NCBI RefSeq assembly: GCF_006829085.1
Contig: NZ_BJTC01000012.1
Location: forward strand, 14,232 to 78,231
From: Chryseobacterium sp. ON_d1
GTDB lineage: Bacteria > Bacteroidota > Bacteroidia > Flavobacteriales > Weeksellaceae
Direction: 5' to 3'
DNA length: 64,000 bases
The stretch's first letter is position 1; each line of letters begins with the position of its first letter. This document shows positions 26,782 through 35,265 of this stretch, one piece after another. Position numbers and translations under genes: made by a program. Below the pieces are notes generated by a model. That model saw nothing but the letters and a program-made list of their open reading frames with translations, searched no databases and had not been told where the DNA came from.

Positions 26782-28176
26782 TTAAACTTTTATCGTTTTC
26801 CACTTTCCCTTCTTAAACAGAATAAATGCGACTACTGTAATCAAAGTTTCTGCGGCCGGAATTGAAATAAAAACTCCTTTGGGGCCCATGCCAAGGTGCT
26901 TAGAAAGAAAATAGGCCAGAGGGATCTGAAACAGCCAGAACCCGAAAAGATTCACCCAGGTAGGAGTCCAGGTGTCCCCTGCTCCATTGAATGCATTGAT
27001 CATTACCATTCCGATTCCATAAAAAATAAATCCGGTACTCATAATCTGAAGCGCATTTTTGGCAAAATCCTTGATAGCCATTTCCTGAGTAAAAAAACCG
27101 ACTAAAAAATTCCCCATAAAAATAAATATAAGGCTCACCACCAGCATAAAGATAACATTATATTTCACTGTTTTCATTACTGACTGTTCCGCTCTCGTCA
27201 TTTCATTCGCTCCCATATTCTGCCCTACCAGAGTGGAAGCAGCGTTACTCAGTCCCCAAGCCGGAAGCATAAAAAACATCATCAGCCTTAAAGCGGTCTG
27301 ATAACCGGCTGAAGCATTCTCTCCTCCTGTAGTGGCCACAAGTTCTGCAAGGAAGATCCAGCTGCATGAGGCGATAACAAACTGAAAAATTCCGGGGGTT
27401 GCTATTTTGACAATGGATTTGATTAATTCATAATTCGGTTTAAAATAATGAATCCTGATACGAATCTGAGTATCTGCAATCAAAAGATGATACAACTGAT
27501 ATATGACTCCAATACTGCGTCCTATGGTGGTTGCCAGAGCCGCTCCCATCAATCCCAAAGCAGGAACAGGACCAAGACCTTTTATCAGAACCGGACAGAG
27601 AATAATATTGGCAATATTTGCGATCCATAAGCTTTTCATTGCAATCATCGCATTCCCGGCGCCTCTGAAAATACCATTGATTAAAAATAAAAGCATAATA
27701 ACCGTACTGCTTCCCATCATAATTCTGGTGAAATTTTTTCCATATACCGCAGCTTCAGGTTTAGAACCCATCAGAATCAGAATTTCTTCTGCATAGATGA
27801 CTCCCAATAAACTTAAAACAAAAGTAATAGCGAATGAAACCAGCAATACCTGCGCCGCACTTCTGGAAGCCTGTTCAGGGTTTTTCTCACCAATTCTTCT
27901 TGCTACCAAAGCCGTTGCTGCCATACTCATCCCAATCGCAATAGAATACATAACAGAAAGTACAGATTCGGTAAGCCCTACAGTTTGAATTGCAAAACCA
28001 CTTTCTTTCAGATGACCGACAAAATACAGATCAACAAGTGCAAATACAGATTCCATAGCCATCTCCAGCATCATGGGAATCGCTAAAAGCAATACAGCAC
28101 TTCTGATATTCACTTTTGTAAAATCAGTTTCTTCGCCGCTGAAGGCTTTTTTCAAAAACTCAACATATTTTGTCAT
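26782..28176 (-). CDS. MATE family multidrug/metabolite exporter
   Basis: This 464-residue inner-membrane protein has about twelve transmembrane helices in two similar halves, typical of MATE antiporters. Seen are the first-helix block AIPMMLEMAMESVFALVDLYFVGHL, the loop ATALVARRIGEKNP in half one and its counterpart ASTLVGQNMGANEMTRAEQ in half two. These match the NorM/DinF-like group that exports cationic compounds using Na+ or H+. The substrate is unknown. It is divergent from the ankyrin gene; both have good -7 boxes in the 112-bp gap. Confidence 0.93.
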   Translation of the reverse strand: MTKYVEFLKKAFSGEETDFTKVNIRSAVLLLAIPMMLEMAMESVFALVDLYFVGHLKESGFAIQTVGLTESVLSVMYSIAIGMSMAATALVARRIGEKNPEQASRSAAQVLLVSFAITFVLSLLGVIYAEEILILMGSKPEAAVYGKNFTRIMMGSSTVIMLLFLINGIFRGAGNAMIAMKSLWIANIANIILCPVLIKGLGPVPALGLMGAALATTIGRSIGVIYQLYHLLIADTQIRIRIHYFKPNYELIKSIVKIATPGIFQFVIASCSWIFLAELVATTGGENASAGYQTALRLMMFFMLPAWGLSNAASTLVGQNMGANEMTRAEQSVMKTVKYNVIFMLVVSLIFIFMGNFLVGFFTQEMAIKDFAKNALQIMSTGFIFYGIGMVMINAFNGAGDTWTPTWVNLFGFWLFQIPLAYFLSKHLGMGPKGVFISIPAAETLITVVAFILFKKGKWKTIKV

Positions 28177-28202
28177 TTCGCAATTAATAATTTATATAAT
28201 CC

Positions 28203-28229
28203 CAAAAATACAAATCCAATTATTAGCAA
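28203..28229 (-). promoter_or_regulatory. Putative promoter of the MATE gene
   Basis: Minus-strand TATTTTTG (28203-28210) and TTG (28227-28229) are 16 nt apart. The -7 box is 26 bp before the ATG. Confidence 0.5.
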
Positions 28230-28239
28230 AACTTAGCAA

Positions 28240-28266
28240 TTGGTAATAAAATTTAATTTAGATTTG
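28240..28266 (+). promoter_or_regulatory. Putative promoter of the ankyrin-repeat gene
   Basis: TTG (28240-28242) and TAGATTTG (28259-28266) are 16 nt apart, 22 bp before the ATG. It is back to back with the MATE promoter. Confidence 0.5.
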
Positions 28267-28288
28267 TATATTCTTAAAAATTATTCTT

Positions 28289-28651
28289 ATGAAAAAAATA
28301 ATCTCTACTACCTTTCTATTGGGAATGCTACTCACTGCGGGTATGCTTTCTGCTCAGGAACTGACTCAGGAAAAGATGAAAGCCATTTATTCTGATGATG
28401 TAGCAACATTCAAAAAGCAGTTTACACCAGGAGATTACAACAAATGCTTCACCATTGGAAATCAATCGTATTCACCCCTTGGTTTCAGTATAACTTCTGA
28501 TAGAAGAAACATTATCCGATTCCTTTTGGACAATAAAGCCAATGTTAATAAAAAATGTCAGAACAGAACACCACTGGAAGTAGCTGATGACACCAAAGGT
28601 AGTGAAGAAGTAAAGAAAATTCTGATCGAAAGAGGTGGTAATAGAAATTAA
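28289..28651 (+). CDS. Small exported ankyrin-repeat protein
   Basis: This 120-residue protein has a signal peptide (MKKIISTTFLLGMLLTAGMLSAQ). About two ankyrin repeats follow: YSPLGFSITSDRRNIIRFLL with DNKANVNKK, and RTPLEVADDTKG with VKKILIERGG. Such short periplasmic ankyrin proteins are frequent in Flavobacteriia and presumably bind a partner protein. The partner cannot be guessed from the neighbours (MATE and aspS). Confidence 0.8.
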   Translation: MKKIISTTFLLGMLLTAGMLSAQELTQEKMKAIYSDDVATFKKQFTPGDYNKCFTIGNQSYSPLGFSITSDRRNIIRFLLDNKANVNKKCQNRTPLEVADDTKGSEEVKKILIERGGNRN

Positions 28652-28672
28652 AAAATCTATAAACAATATATG

Positions 28673-28692
28673 AAACTTCCGAAAGGGAGTTT
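28673..28692 (+). terminator. Terminator of the ankyrin-repeat gene
   Basis: An 8-bp stem AAACTTCC/GGGAGTTT (one G-U pair) closes a GAAA tetraloop and is followed by a run of T. Confidence 0.75.
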
Positions 28693-28720
28693 TTTTTATT
28701 TATAAAACCTGCAAAAATCT

Positions 28721-28728
28721 TATCTTTG
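28721..28728 (+). promoter_or_regulatory. Putative -7 box of aspS
   Basis: TATCTTTG matches TAnnTTTG, 60 bp before the chosen aspS ATG. There is no TTG at the expected -33 spacing. Confidence 0.4.
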
Positions 28729-28788
28729 CCAACGAAAAATTCAAGGTTCGGAATTGGACCTTAAACATTGAACTTTAAACAAATAATT

Positions 28789-30543
28789 ATGTTTCGATCA
28801 CACACCAACGGAGAGCTATCTCTGAAAAATCTGAATGAAGAAGTTACACTATCAGGATGGGTACAGACCATCCGTGATAAAGGATTTATGATTTGGGTAG
28901 ATCTTCGAGATCGTTACGGAATTACCCAGCTGGTTTTTGACCAGGAGCGTTCTTCAGCACAGTTGATGGAAGAGGCTAAAAAACTGGGCCGTGAATTTGT
29001 GATTCAGGCTACCGGAAGAGTTATTGAGAGAGTAAGCAAAAATCCTAATATTCCAACAGGAGAAATTGAAATTCTGGTAGAAAAACTGACAATCCTGAAT
29101 GATTCTCAGCTGCCTCCTTTTACCATTGAAGATGAAACTGACGGTGGTGAAGAATTAAGAATGAAATACCGTTATCTGGATATCAGAAGGAATCCGGTAA
29201 AAGATAAACTGATCTTCCGTCACAATATGGCACAGAAAGTAAGAAATTATTTGTCTGACGAAGGTTTCATTGAAGTAGAAACTCCTGTTCTGATCAAATC
29301 TACTCCGGAAGGGGCAAGAGACTTCGTGGTACCAAGCAGAATGAATCCGGGACAGTTTTATGCATTGCCACAGTCTCCACAAACATTCAAACAGCTTTTG
29401 ATGGTAGGTGGAATGGATAAATATTTCCAGATTGTAAAATGCTTCCGTGATGAGGATTTAAGAGCCGACAGACAGCCGGAGTTTACACAGATCGACTGTG
29501 AGATGGCTTTTGTAGAGCAGGAAGATGTTATGAATGTATTCGAAGGAATGACCAAAACTCTTTTAAAAGATATTACAGGTCAGGAATTCGGGGATTTCCC
29601 AAGAATGACATTCGCAGATGCGATGAGAAAATATGGGAATGACAAACCTGATATCCGTTTCGGAATGGAGTTCGTAGAACTGAATGAGCTGGTAAAAGGA
29701 AAAGAGTTTAAAATATTTGATGATGCTGAACTGGTTGTCGGAATCAATGTAGAAGGATGTGCAGACTATACAAGAAAACAGATCGATGAACTTGTTGACT
29801 GGGTAAAACGTCCTCAGATCGGTGCTTCAGGAATGGTTTGGGTAAAATTCCAGAATGATGGAGTAAAGACCTCATCAGTGAACAAATTCTATAATGAGGA
29901 AGATTTAACAAAAATCATCGAAAAATTCGGAGCAAAAGAAGGAGACTTAATGCTGATTCTTTCCGGCAATGAAAATAAAGTAAGAGCCCAGCTTTCAGCC
30001 TTGAGAATGGAGCTTGGAAACCGTTTGGGATTAAGAAAAGGAAATGAGTTTGCACCACTGTGGGTAGTTGATTTCCCTCTATTGGAGTGGGATGAAGATA
30101 CAGAAAGATACCACGCCATGCACCACCCATTCACGTCTCCAAAGCCAGAAGATATCCATTTACTGGAAACTGACCCTGGAAAAGCAAGAGCCAATGCTTA
30201 CGATATGGTTCTGAACGGAAACGAAATCGGAGGAGGTTCTATCAGAATTTTTGATAAAGATCTTCAGTCTAAAATGTTTGATTTATTAGGATTTACCAGA
30301 GAAGAAGCTGAAGCGCAGTTCGGATTCCTTATGAATGCCTTCAAATACGGAGCGCCACCGCATGGAGGTCTGGCATTCGGGTTTGACCGTTTGGTAGCTA
30401 TTCTTGACGGAAACGAAGTCATCAGAGATTATATCGCTTTCCCTAAGAACAATTCAGGACGAGATGTAATGATCGATGCGCCTGCTTCGATTGCTGATGC
30501 ACAGCTCGACGAATTAGAATTACAATTGAATTTAAAAGCATAA
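28789..30543 (+). CDS. aspS: Aspartyl-tRNA synthetase
   Basis: This class II synthetase charges tRNA-Asp. The ATG at 28789 gives MFRSHTNGELSLKN, the normal bacterial AspRS start, and 584 residues; a TTG 21 bp upstream in frame is not needed. The N-terminal OB-fold anticodon domain has VTLSGWVQTIRDKG. Class II motifs follow: RYLDIRRNP (motif 1 region), FRDEDLRADRQPEFTQID (motif 2) and GLAFGFDRLVAIL (motif 3). The bacterial GAD insertion lies between motifs 2 and 3. The last 33 codons and the terminator are duplicated at 32323-32449. Confidence 0.97.
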   Translation: MFRSHTNGELSLKNLNEEVTLSGWVQTIRDKGFMIWVDLRDRYGITQLVFDQERSSAQLMEEAKKLGREFVIQATGRVIERVSKNPNIPTGEIEILVEKLTILNDSQLPPFTIEDETDGGEELRMKYRYLDIRRNPVKDKLIFRHNMAQKVRNYLSDEGFIEVETPVLIKSTPEGARDFVVPSRMNPGQFYALPQSPQTFKQLLMVGGMDKYFQIVKCFRDEDLRADRQPEFTQIDCEMAFVEQEDVMNVFEGMTKTLLKDITGQEFGDFPRMTFADAMRKYGNDKPDIRFGMEFVELNELVKGKEFKIFDDAELVVGINVEGCADYTRKQIDELVDWVKRPQIGASGMVWVKFQNDGVKTSSVNKFYNEEDLTKIIEKFGAKEGDLMLILSGNENKVRAQLSALRMELGNRLGLRKGNEFAPLWVVDFPLLEWDEDTERYHAMHHPFTSPKPEDIHLLETDPGKARANAYDMVLNGNEIGGGSIRIFDKDLQSKMFDLLGFTREEAEAQFGFLMNAFKYGAPPHGGLAFGFDRLVAILDGNEVIRDYIAFPKNNSGRDVMIDAPASIADAQLDELELQLNLKA

Positions 30544-30571
30544 ATATAAAGCGGGGTATTTGCCTCGCTTT
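30445..30571 (+). repeat. Direct repeat, copy 1: end of aspS plus its terminator
   Basis: These 127 bp align without gaps to 32323-32449, with 16 mismatches counted by hand (about 87 percent identity). They hold the last 33 codons of aspS including the stop, and the terminator hairpin. Confidence 0.9.
30548..30571 (+). terminator. Terminator of aspS
   Basis: A 9-bp stem AAAGCGGGG/CCTCGCTTT (one G-U pair) closes a TATTTG loop and runs into a T tract. Confidence 0.85.
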
Positions 30572-30949
30572 TTTTATATACTAAATTTCACCACACTTCA
30601 TTAATTTGTTAATAGAATAAACTTTTATGCTGGTATAAAGTAAGGTTTTGGCCAGCATATCAAATACCGGTGAAATAACTTAGTTTAAAATCTGATAGTA
30701 AAAATTAATACAAAAACAGGAAATCACCGAAATTAATACATGTTTAAAATAAAAACACAATAAAACAATCATTATATTATGTTATACACAAGCATAATAT
30801 TTTATTAATATATTTACGGCATACAGCTGAATTATAATGAAGACTTAATCAAAACTTAGGAATTGGTTTATTTTTATAATCTTTTGCGTAGGGTAATAAT
30901 ATAGCTGTTCATATTTTACAACCTGATCACCAAACCAAAATTAAATAAT
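30572..30949. other. AT-rich intergenic region between aspS and the astacin-like gene
   Basis: No plausible coding sequence is seen in these 378 bp. The stretch is very AT-rich. It contains an 8-bp inverted repeat TATGCTGG/CCAGCATA (30626-30633 with 30652-30659). No full TAnnTTTG promoter was found for the following gene; TAATCTTTTG near 30880 is only a loose match. It lies wholly inside the interval bounded by the two aspS-end repeats. Confidence 0.6.
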
Positions 30950-32281
30950 ATGAAAAGCAAACTATTTCTATTATCAGGATGCCTTGTTTTGGCCCTGAAC
31001 TCGTGCAGGTCGGACATTGAAAATACGCAAACAGATTCAATGGAGCCAACAGCACAGAATTTAGCCAATGCAAAAATTCACAAATTATTAATCGACGGAA
31101 AATACACGTACATTAATGAAGTAAATGGAGAATATTTTTATGCAGAAGATATTACGATCAGCCCCGAACAGTTTAACACATTAAAGGTGAAGGCTGATCC
31201 TGGAGCATCAACAGCTCAGAAAAGCACCATTGTAAGCTCCTTTATTAAGACATGGCCTGACGCAACAGTCTATTATACGCTACCCAGCCAGGGCAGTATG
31301 AGCACTCAGAATTATAATACGTTCCTTACCAATATCAACAAAGCGTTTGATTTGATTTCTTCTCAAACCAGTGTTCAGTTTGTAGAACGCACCAATCAAA
31401 CAGAATACATTACCTTTACGTATACAACGAGCAACAGTTCTCCACTTGGATGGCAAAAGAACAGAGTCAATGGTATTAAAATTTATAATATTACTTATCC
31501 CGCAATTATTGCTCACGAAATAATGCATTCTATGGGAATCATGCATGAGCAATGCCGCCCAGATAGAGATCAGTACATTATTGTAGATGTTAACAAAGCT
31601 GTAGAAGGAAGCCGTCACAACTTCAATCTTTATAATGATTACGCAGGATATGGTGCATTTGATTTCGGTTCAGTCATGATGTATCAGTCTACGGATTTTG
31701 CCATTGACCCAAGTCAGCCTGTAATGACTAAGCTGGATGGATCCACTTTTACCAAGCAACGAACAGGTCTGTCTGCCGGTGATTATGCAGGAATAAATCA
31801 TTTGTATGGACCTGTGAATGCCACTTCTGCAATCAACGGAACTTATACAATCAAAACAGCTTTAGCGAATGATAAAAATGTAGATATTTCCGGAAGTTCC
31901 ACTACAGATGGCACCAGTATCATTCTGTATTCAGCTTCTACAGGGAATAACCAGAGATTTACTTTCAGCAAATCAGACCATGGATACTATATCATCAAAT
32001 CTATATTAGATCCAACAAAAGTATTAACCGTAAAAAGTAACGGGACAACGAATGGAACAGCAGTTGAATTAAGAACCAATTCTAGTACGGATGCACAGAA
32101 ATGGTTATTATTCAATCTAGGAAATAATGGATTTGGATTCGCTCCCAAGAATGCGCCAGCACTGAGATTAGAGGTAAAAAATGGATCAACAACCAATCTC
32201 ACCCCTATTGTCATTGGCACTACAGACCAAACGGTTCAGCCTTCCACAAAACAACGCTTTATCCTTACAAAAGTTAACTAA
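30950..32281 (+). CDS. Astacin-family (M12A) zinc metalloprotease with ricin-type lectin domain, flavastacin-like
   Basis: This 443-residue exported peptidase has a lipobox-like signal end (LALNSCRSD, Cys19), so it may be a lipoprotein. A propeptide-like region runs to about 90. The astacin domain has the complete zinc signature HEIMHSMGIMHE (189-200) followed by RPDRD, and the Met-turn SVMMY (241-245). A ricin-B/CBM13-like beta-trefoil (about 293-440) has the repeated FNL/QRF pattern and presumably binds sugars. The architecture resembles flavastacin of Elizabethkingia (Flavobacterium) meningoseptica. No T9SS sorting domain is present, unlike the protease at 9549. It is flanked by two copies of the aspS 3' end, which suggests it arrived as a cassette. 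Confidence 0.9.
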   Translation: MKSKLFLLSGCLVLALNSCRSDIENTQTDSMEPTAQNLANAKIHKLLIDGKYTYINEVNGEYFYAEDITISPEQFNTLKVKADPGASTAQKSTIVSSFIKTWPDATVYYTLPSQGSMSTQNYNTFLTNINKAFDLISSQTSVQFVERTNQTEYITFTYTTSNSSPLGWQKNRVNGIKIYNITYPAIIAHEIMHSMGIMHEQCRPDRDQYIIVDVNKAVEGSRHNFNLYNDYAGYGAFDFGSVMMYQSTDFAIDPSQPVMTKLDGSTFTKQRTGLSAGDYAGINHLYGPVNATSAINGTYTIKTALANDKNVDISGSSTTDGTSIILYSASTGNNQRFTFSKSDHGYYIIKSILDPTKVLTVKSNGTTNGTAVELRTNSSTDAQKWLLFNLGNNGFGFAPKNAPALRLEVKNGSTTNLTPIVIGTTDQTVQPSTKQRFILTKVN

Positions 32282-32322
32282 ACTTTTTTATACCAATAAA
32301 GAGATTAGAAAACAAACTTTCC

Positions 32323-32421
32323 AAGAATAATTCAGAACGAGATGTAATGATTGACGCGCCTGCTTCTATTGAGGATGCACAGTTTGCTGAAATGGAATTA
32401 CAATTGAATTTAAAAGCATAA
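32323..32421 (+). pseudogene. Diverged fragment of the aspS 3' end (33 codons)
   Basis: The fragment reads in frame KNNSERDVMIDAPASIEDAQ and ends LQLNLKA plus stop. It matches the aspS C-terminus at 87 of 99 bases or nearly so; several differences are synonymous and the rest change residues between the two copies. It has no start codon. The frame is broken just upstream by a 2-bp difference (CTTTCCAAG against CTTTCCCTAAG). The pattern suggests it was once the end of a working aspS, either of this lineage or of a relative. Confidence 0.85.
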
Positions 32422-32425
32422 ATTT

Positions 32426-32449
32426 AAAGCGGGGTACTTTCCTCGCTTT
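32426..32449 (+). terminator. Copied aspS terminator, now behind the astacin-like gene
   Basis: Same 9-bp stem as at 30548-30571 with a changed loop (TACTTT). It can still fold and probably ends the astacin-like transcript. Confidence 0.7.
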
Positions 32450-32474
32450 AAATATTTAAACGAAAATTCGACAG

Positions 32475-33071
32475 ATGAATAAATCAGAGGAAAAAACGAG
32501 TAATCCGATCCCGAAAAACAAAAAATGGACGCCATGGACCATTGCAATCACCATCATTGGATTGGTTGGCCTTTTTTCCTTATTTCACGGGATCGGCTAT
32601 TCAAAATATAAAGATAGTTTAGATTTTAAAGCAGGTTATTTTGTAATCGGAATTCTTATTCTTGCTCCTGTTTATTATTATATTCATACTATTATAGAAA
32701 GTGAAAAAGGATTTCCACTAGAAAATTTCAATAAAGATCTGATCATTCAGGATATAAAACGGTACAAAATCTGTGGTCATGTAGATTTGAGAAATGCTAT
32801 GATAGAAAATTTTGTTTTTGGTGTAGGGAAAGATCAAAATGATTATGTTAATATTTCTTACAACAAAACAGACATTGAATTTATAAAAACCAAAATCACT
32901 GTAGAATACACTGAAGAAAACTCTATCCGCCGTTTACTTACAGCATATACCAATGTTGATAAAATAACTTTAAAAGAAATTTTTAAGAATCAGTACTCTT
33001 CAACAACCGTATACTTTGACAAATATATTCCCGGACATTATTATCTTGATCTGGAGTTCCTGCAAAACTGA
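32475..33071 (+). CDS. Hypothetical membrane protein with two N-terminal TM helices
   Basis: This 198-residue protein has a charged N-terminus, then hydrophobic helices at about 24-43 and 55-73. The cytosolic or periplasmic C-terminal domain is mixed alpha/beta (FPLENFNKDLIIQDIKRYKI onward). I do not recognise the family. Start codon and spacing follow directly after the copied aspS terminator. In the order before any insertion it would have followed aspS immediately. It is convergent with purA across a shared terminator. Confidence 0.65.
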   Translation: MNKSEEKTSNPIPKNKKWTPWTIAITIIGLVGLFSLFHGIGYSKYKDSLDFKAGYFVIGILILAPVYYYIHTIIESEKGFPLENFNKDLIIQDIKRYKICGHVDLRNAMIENFVFGVGKDQNDYVNISYNKTDIEFIKTKITVEYTEENSIRRLLTAYTNVDKITLKEIFKNQYSSTTVYFDKYIPGHYYLDLEFLQN

Positions 33072-33079
33072 AAAAAATA

Positions 33080-33103
33080 AAAGCGGAAACTCAATCCCGC
33101 TTT
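33080..33103. terminator. Bidirectional terminator between the hypothetical gene and purA
   Basis: A stem AAAGCGG/CCGCTTT with a 10-nt loop lies between two convergent stop codons (33071 and 33119). An A tract precedes it and T-rich DNA follows. Confidence 0.65.
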
Positions 33104-33118
33104 CTTATCTGTAAAAAA

Positions 33119-34390
33119 TTATTTCATTTTTAGCATCTGCTGCCTTCCAGGACCAGTCGAAAGATAAGCCACCGGAATCTCTAATTCTGCTTCCAGAAAT
33201 GATAGAAAATCATTCACTTCTTTTGGCAGCTCTGAAGGACTTTTCATAACTGAGAAATCAGCATTCCAGCCAGCCATCTTTTTCAATACAGGCTTAGCAT
33301 TTTCAGGCAGTGTTGAAGCACTCGTTTCGACAGTCCCATCTTCCAATTCATAATGGGTGCAAACCGCCACTGATTTCAAGCCACTCAAAACATCTGCTTT
33401 AGTCAGAACCAGCTGAGTAACCCCATTGATCATTACCGCATACCTTAAGGCAGGCAGATCAAGCCATCCTATTCTTCTTGGCCGGCCTGTGTTGGAACCA
33501 AATTCATTCCCTTTCATTCTGAGATCATCTCCAAATTCATCTAAAAGTTCCGTTGGAAAAGCACCATTTCCCACACGGGTACAATACGCTTTCGCTATTC
33601 CGTAAATATCACCGATCTTTTTCGGTGACACACCTAAACCACTACTCGCCCCTGATGCTGTTGTTGAGGATGACGTTACATACGGGTAAGTACCGTGATC
33701 AATATCCAACATCGCTGCCTGAGATCCTTCTGCCAATACTTTTTTACCTTCGGATAAAGCTTTGTTAAGATAAATTTCAGTTTCTGTACACTTGAATTTT
33801 TTAAGGAATTCCACCGCATCAAAAAATTCTTTACTGATCTCTTCTAAGGCAGGCAAAACAATCATACCTTCTTCTTTCAGCATTTTGTACTCTCTATCAA
33901 GAATCTGCTGCGCCCTGCTTTGAAAATCTGATGAAAATATATCCCCTACTCTCAGGTTCTGTCTTAATATTTTGTTTGAATACGCCTGGGCAATTCCATT
34001 TTTTGTAGTTCCGATCGTAGTATACTCAGGACTTTGTTCCATAAAAATATCCAAGAGCTTATGCGTTGGCATTACCAGGTGCGATTTTTTGGAAATAATA
34101 ATATTGTTTTCCGGCCGAATGGTTTCGTCAAATACCTGAAGATTCAGAATTTCTTTTTTAAAACTTACAGGATCAATCACCGTTCCTGTTCCGATCACAT
34201 TCTGTACCTCTTCCATAAAGATTCCTGAAGGAATCATTTTAAGGGTTATTTTCCGCCCTTTTCTCTCTATACTATGCCCAGCGTTAGCTCCGCCATTAAA
34301 ACGGGCTGTAATGTCATAATTTTCACTGATCAGATCAATAAACTTTCCTTTACCTTCATCTCCCCATTGTAATCCTAATACAATATCCAT
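33119..34390 (-). CDS. purA: Adenylosuccinate synthetase
   Basis: This 423-residue enzyme makes adenylosuccinate from IMP, aspartate and GTP, the first committed step to AMP. Seen are the GTP-binding start VLGLQWGDEGKGKFIDLI, the catalytic NAGHSI segment, VIGTGTVIDP, GSQAAMLDIDHGTYPYVTSS and the C-terminal guanine-binding part ending YLSTGPGRQQM. All regions of the family are present. It is separated from the Crp/Fnr gene by 161 bp with its own -7 box, so it is transcribed alone. Confidence 0.96.
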   Translation of the reverse strand: MDIVLGLQWGDEGKGKFIDLISENYDITARFNGGANAGHSIERKGRKITLKMIPSGIFMEEVQNVIGTGTVIDPVSFKKEILNLQVFDETIRPENNIIISKKSHLVMPTHKLLDIFMEQSPEYTTIGTTKNGIAQAYSNKILRQNLRVGDIFSSDFQSRAQQILDREYKMLKEEGMIVLPALEEISKEFFDAVEFLKKFKCTETEIYLNKALSEGKKVLAEGSQAAMLDIDHGTYPYVTSSSTTASGASSGLGVSPKKIGDIYGIAKAYCTRVGNGAFPTELLDEFGDDLRMKGNEFGSNTGRPRRIGWLDLPALRYAVMINGVTQLVLTKADVLSGLKSVAVCTHYELEDGTVETSASTLPENAKPVLKKMAGWNADFSVMKSPSELPKEVNDFLSFLEAELEIPVAYLSTGPGRQQMLKMK

Positions 34391-34414
34391 ATTCGTACTT
34401 TAATTTTTATAGGA

Positions 34415-34422
34415 CAAAGCTA
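34415..34422 (-). promoter_or_regulatory. Putative -7 box of purA
   Basis: Minus-strand TAGCTTTG, 24 bp before the ATG. No correctly spaced TTG was found. Confidence 0.4.
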
Positions 34423-34551
34423 TGACAGTCAATAAGAAAGACCATTGTCATTTGGCAAAAAGAAAATTCTGTTGTACAATGTATTGACTAAGATTGGAAA
34501 ATTTGCCTGGAAGCGCTCAAACACATCACCTTATCACTCTCTAACTTATAC

Positions 34552-35121
34552 CTAAACTATATTTCTTCTGATGCGGCTGAGAGACGAAGGAGTAACGCCC
34601 AAATAGGACGCCAGCATAGACTGTGGAACCCTGTTGGCAAGGCCCGGATAATGATTTAAAAAATGAATATAACGGGATTTAGCATCCTGGTTCAGCATGA
34701 TACTTGCCACCTTCAGTTTATTCTCTACAACAAAGGCGTGGATCCTTGCAAACAAAACCGGCCATACCGCGATTTTCTCTTCCAGAATTTTAAAATGATT
34801 AAGATCGATCACCAATAGTACTGCATCGGTAATCGCTTCAATATCTTCATGGGCAGGAAGCTGATCGGTAAAACCTTGAAAGTCTCCTATAAACCTCCCT
34901 TCATAGATGAAATACCGGGTAAAATCATCTCCCTGTTTGTTATAATATAAAGAACGAAAGACTCCCTCTTTCACAAAAGCAATTCTTTGACTTACCTTCC
35001 CGGCTTCTACAAAAGGTTCCCCTTTCTTTACTGTGATTTCCTGAATTCCTTCAGCAATCAGAAGTTCATCCTGAGGATTAAGTATTCCGAATTTTTTGAT
35101 ATAAGTAAAAAGCTCTTCCAT
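34552..35121 (-). CDS. Crp/Fnr family transcriptional regulator
   Basis: This 189-residue protein has an N-terminal cyclic-nucleotide-binding beta-roll (about 20-110: VKKGEPFVEAGKVSQRIAFVKEGVFR) and a C-terminal helix-turn-helix (QSMLASYLGVTPSSLSRIRR). The group is common in Bacteroidota, where ligands are mostly unknown; the canonical cAMP-contact residues are not evident. It is divergent from the Ku-LigD operon with a 144-bp gap, so control of that operon is possible but not shown by any visible operator. Confidence 0.88.
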   Translation of the reverse strand: MEELFTYIKKFGILNPQDELLIAEGIQEITVKKGEPFVEAGKVSQRIAFVKEGVFRSLYYNKQGDDFTRYFIYEGRFIGDFQGFTDQLPAHEDIEAITDAVLLVIDLNHFKILEEKIAVWPVLFARIHAFVVENKLKVASIMLNQDAKSRYIHFLNHYPGLANRVPQSMLASYLGVTPSSLSRIRRNIV

Positions 35122-35265
35122 ATTTTATAACCGCAGATTACGGAAATATAAAGGTATAAAAGTCGCTGGTAAAAACAATTGTCTTTTGGTAACAAAAGTT
35201 TATAAAAGGTACCACATAAGTTTCCGGCGGCATATTAATTGCTTGATTTTTAAAAACGTAAGACA

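Noticed and set aside
30950..32281. The astacin gene considered as part of a complete mobile element
   Set aside because: No integrase, transposase or terminal inverted repeats are seen. Only the aspS-end direct repeats support mobility, so no element is annotated.
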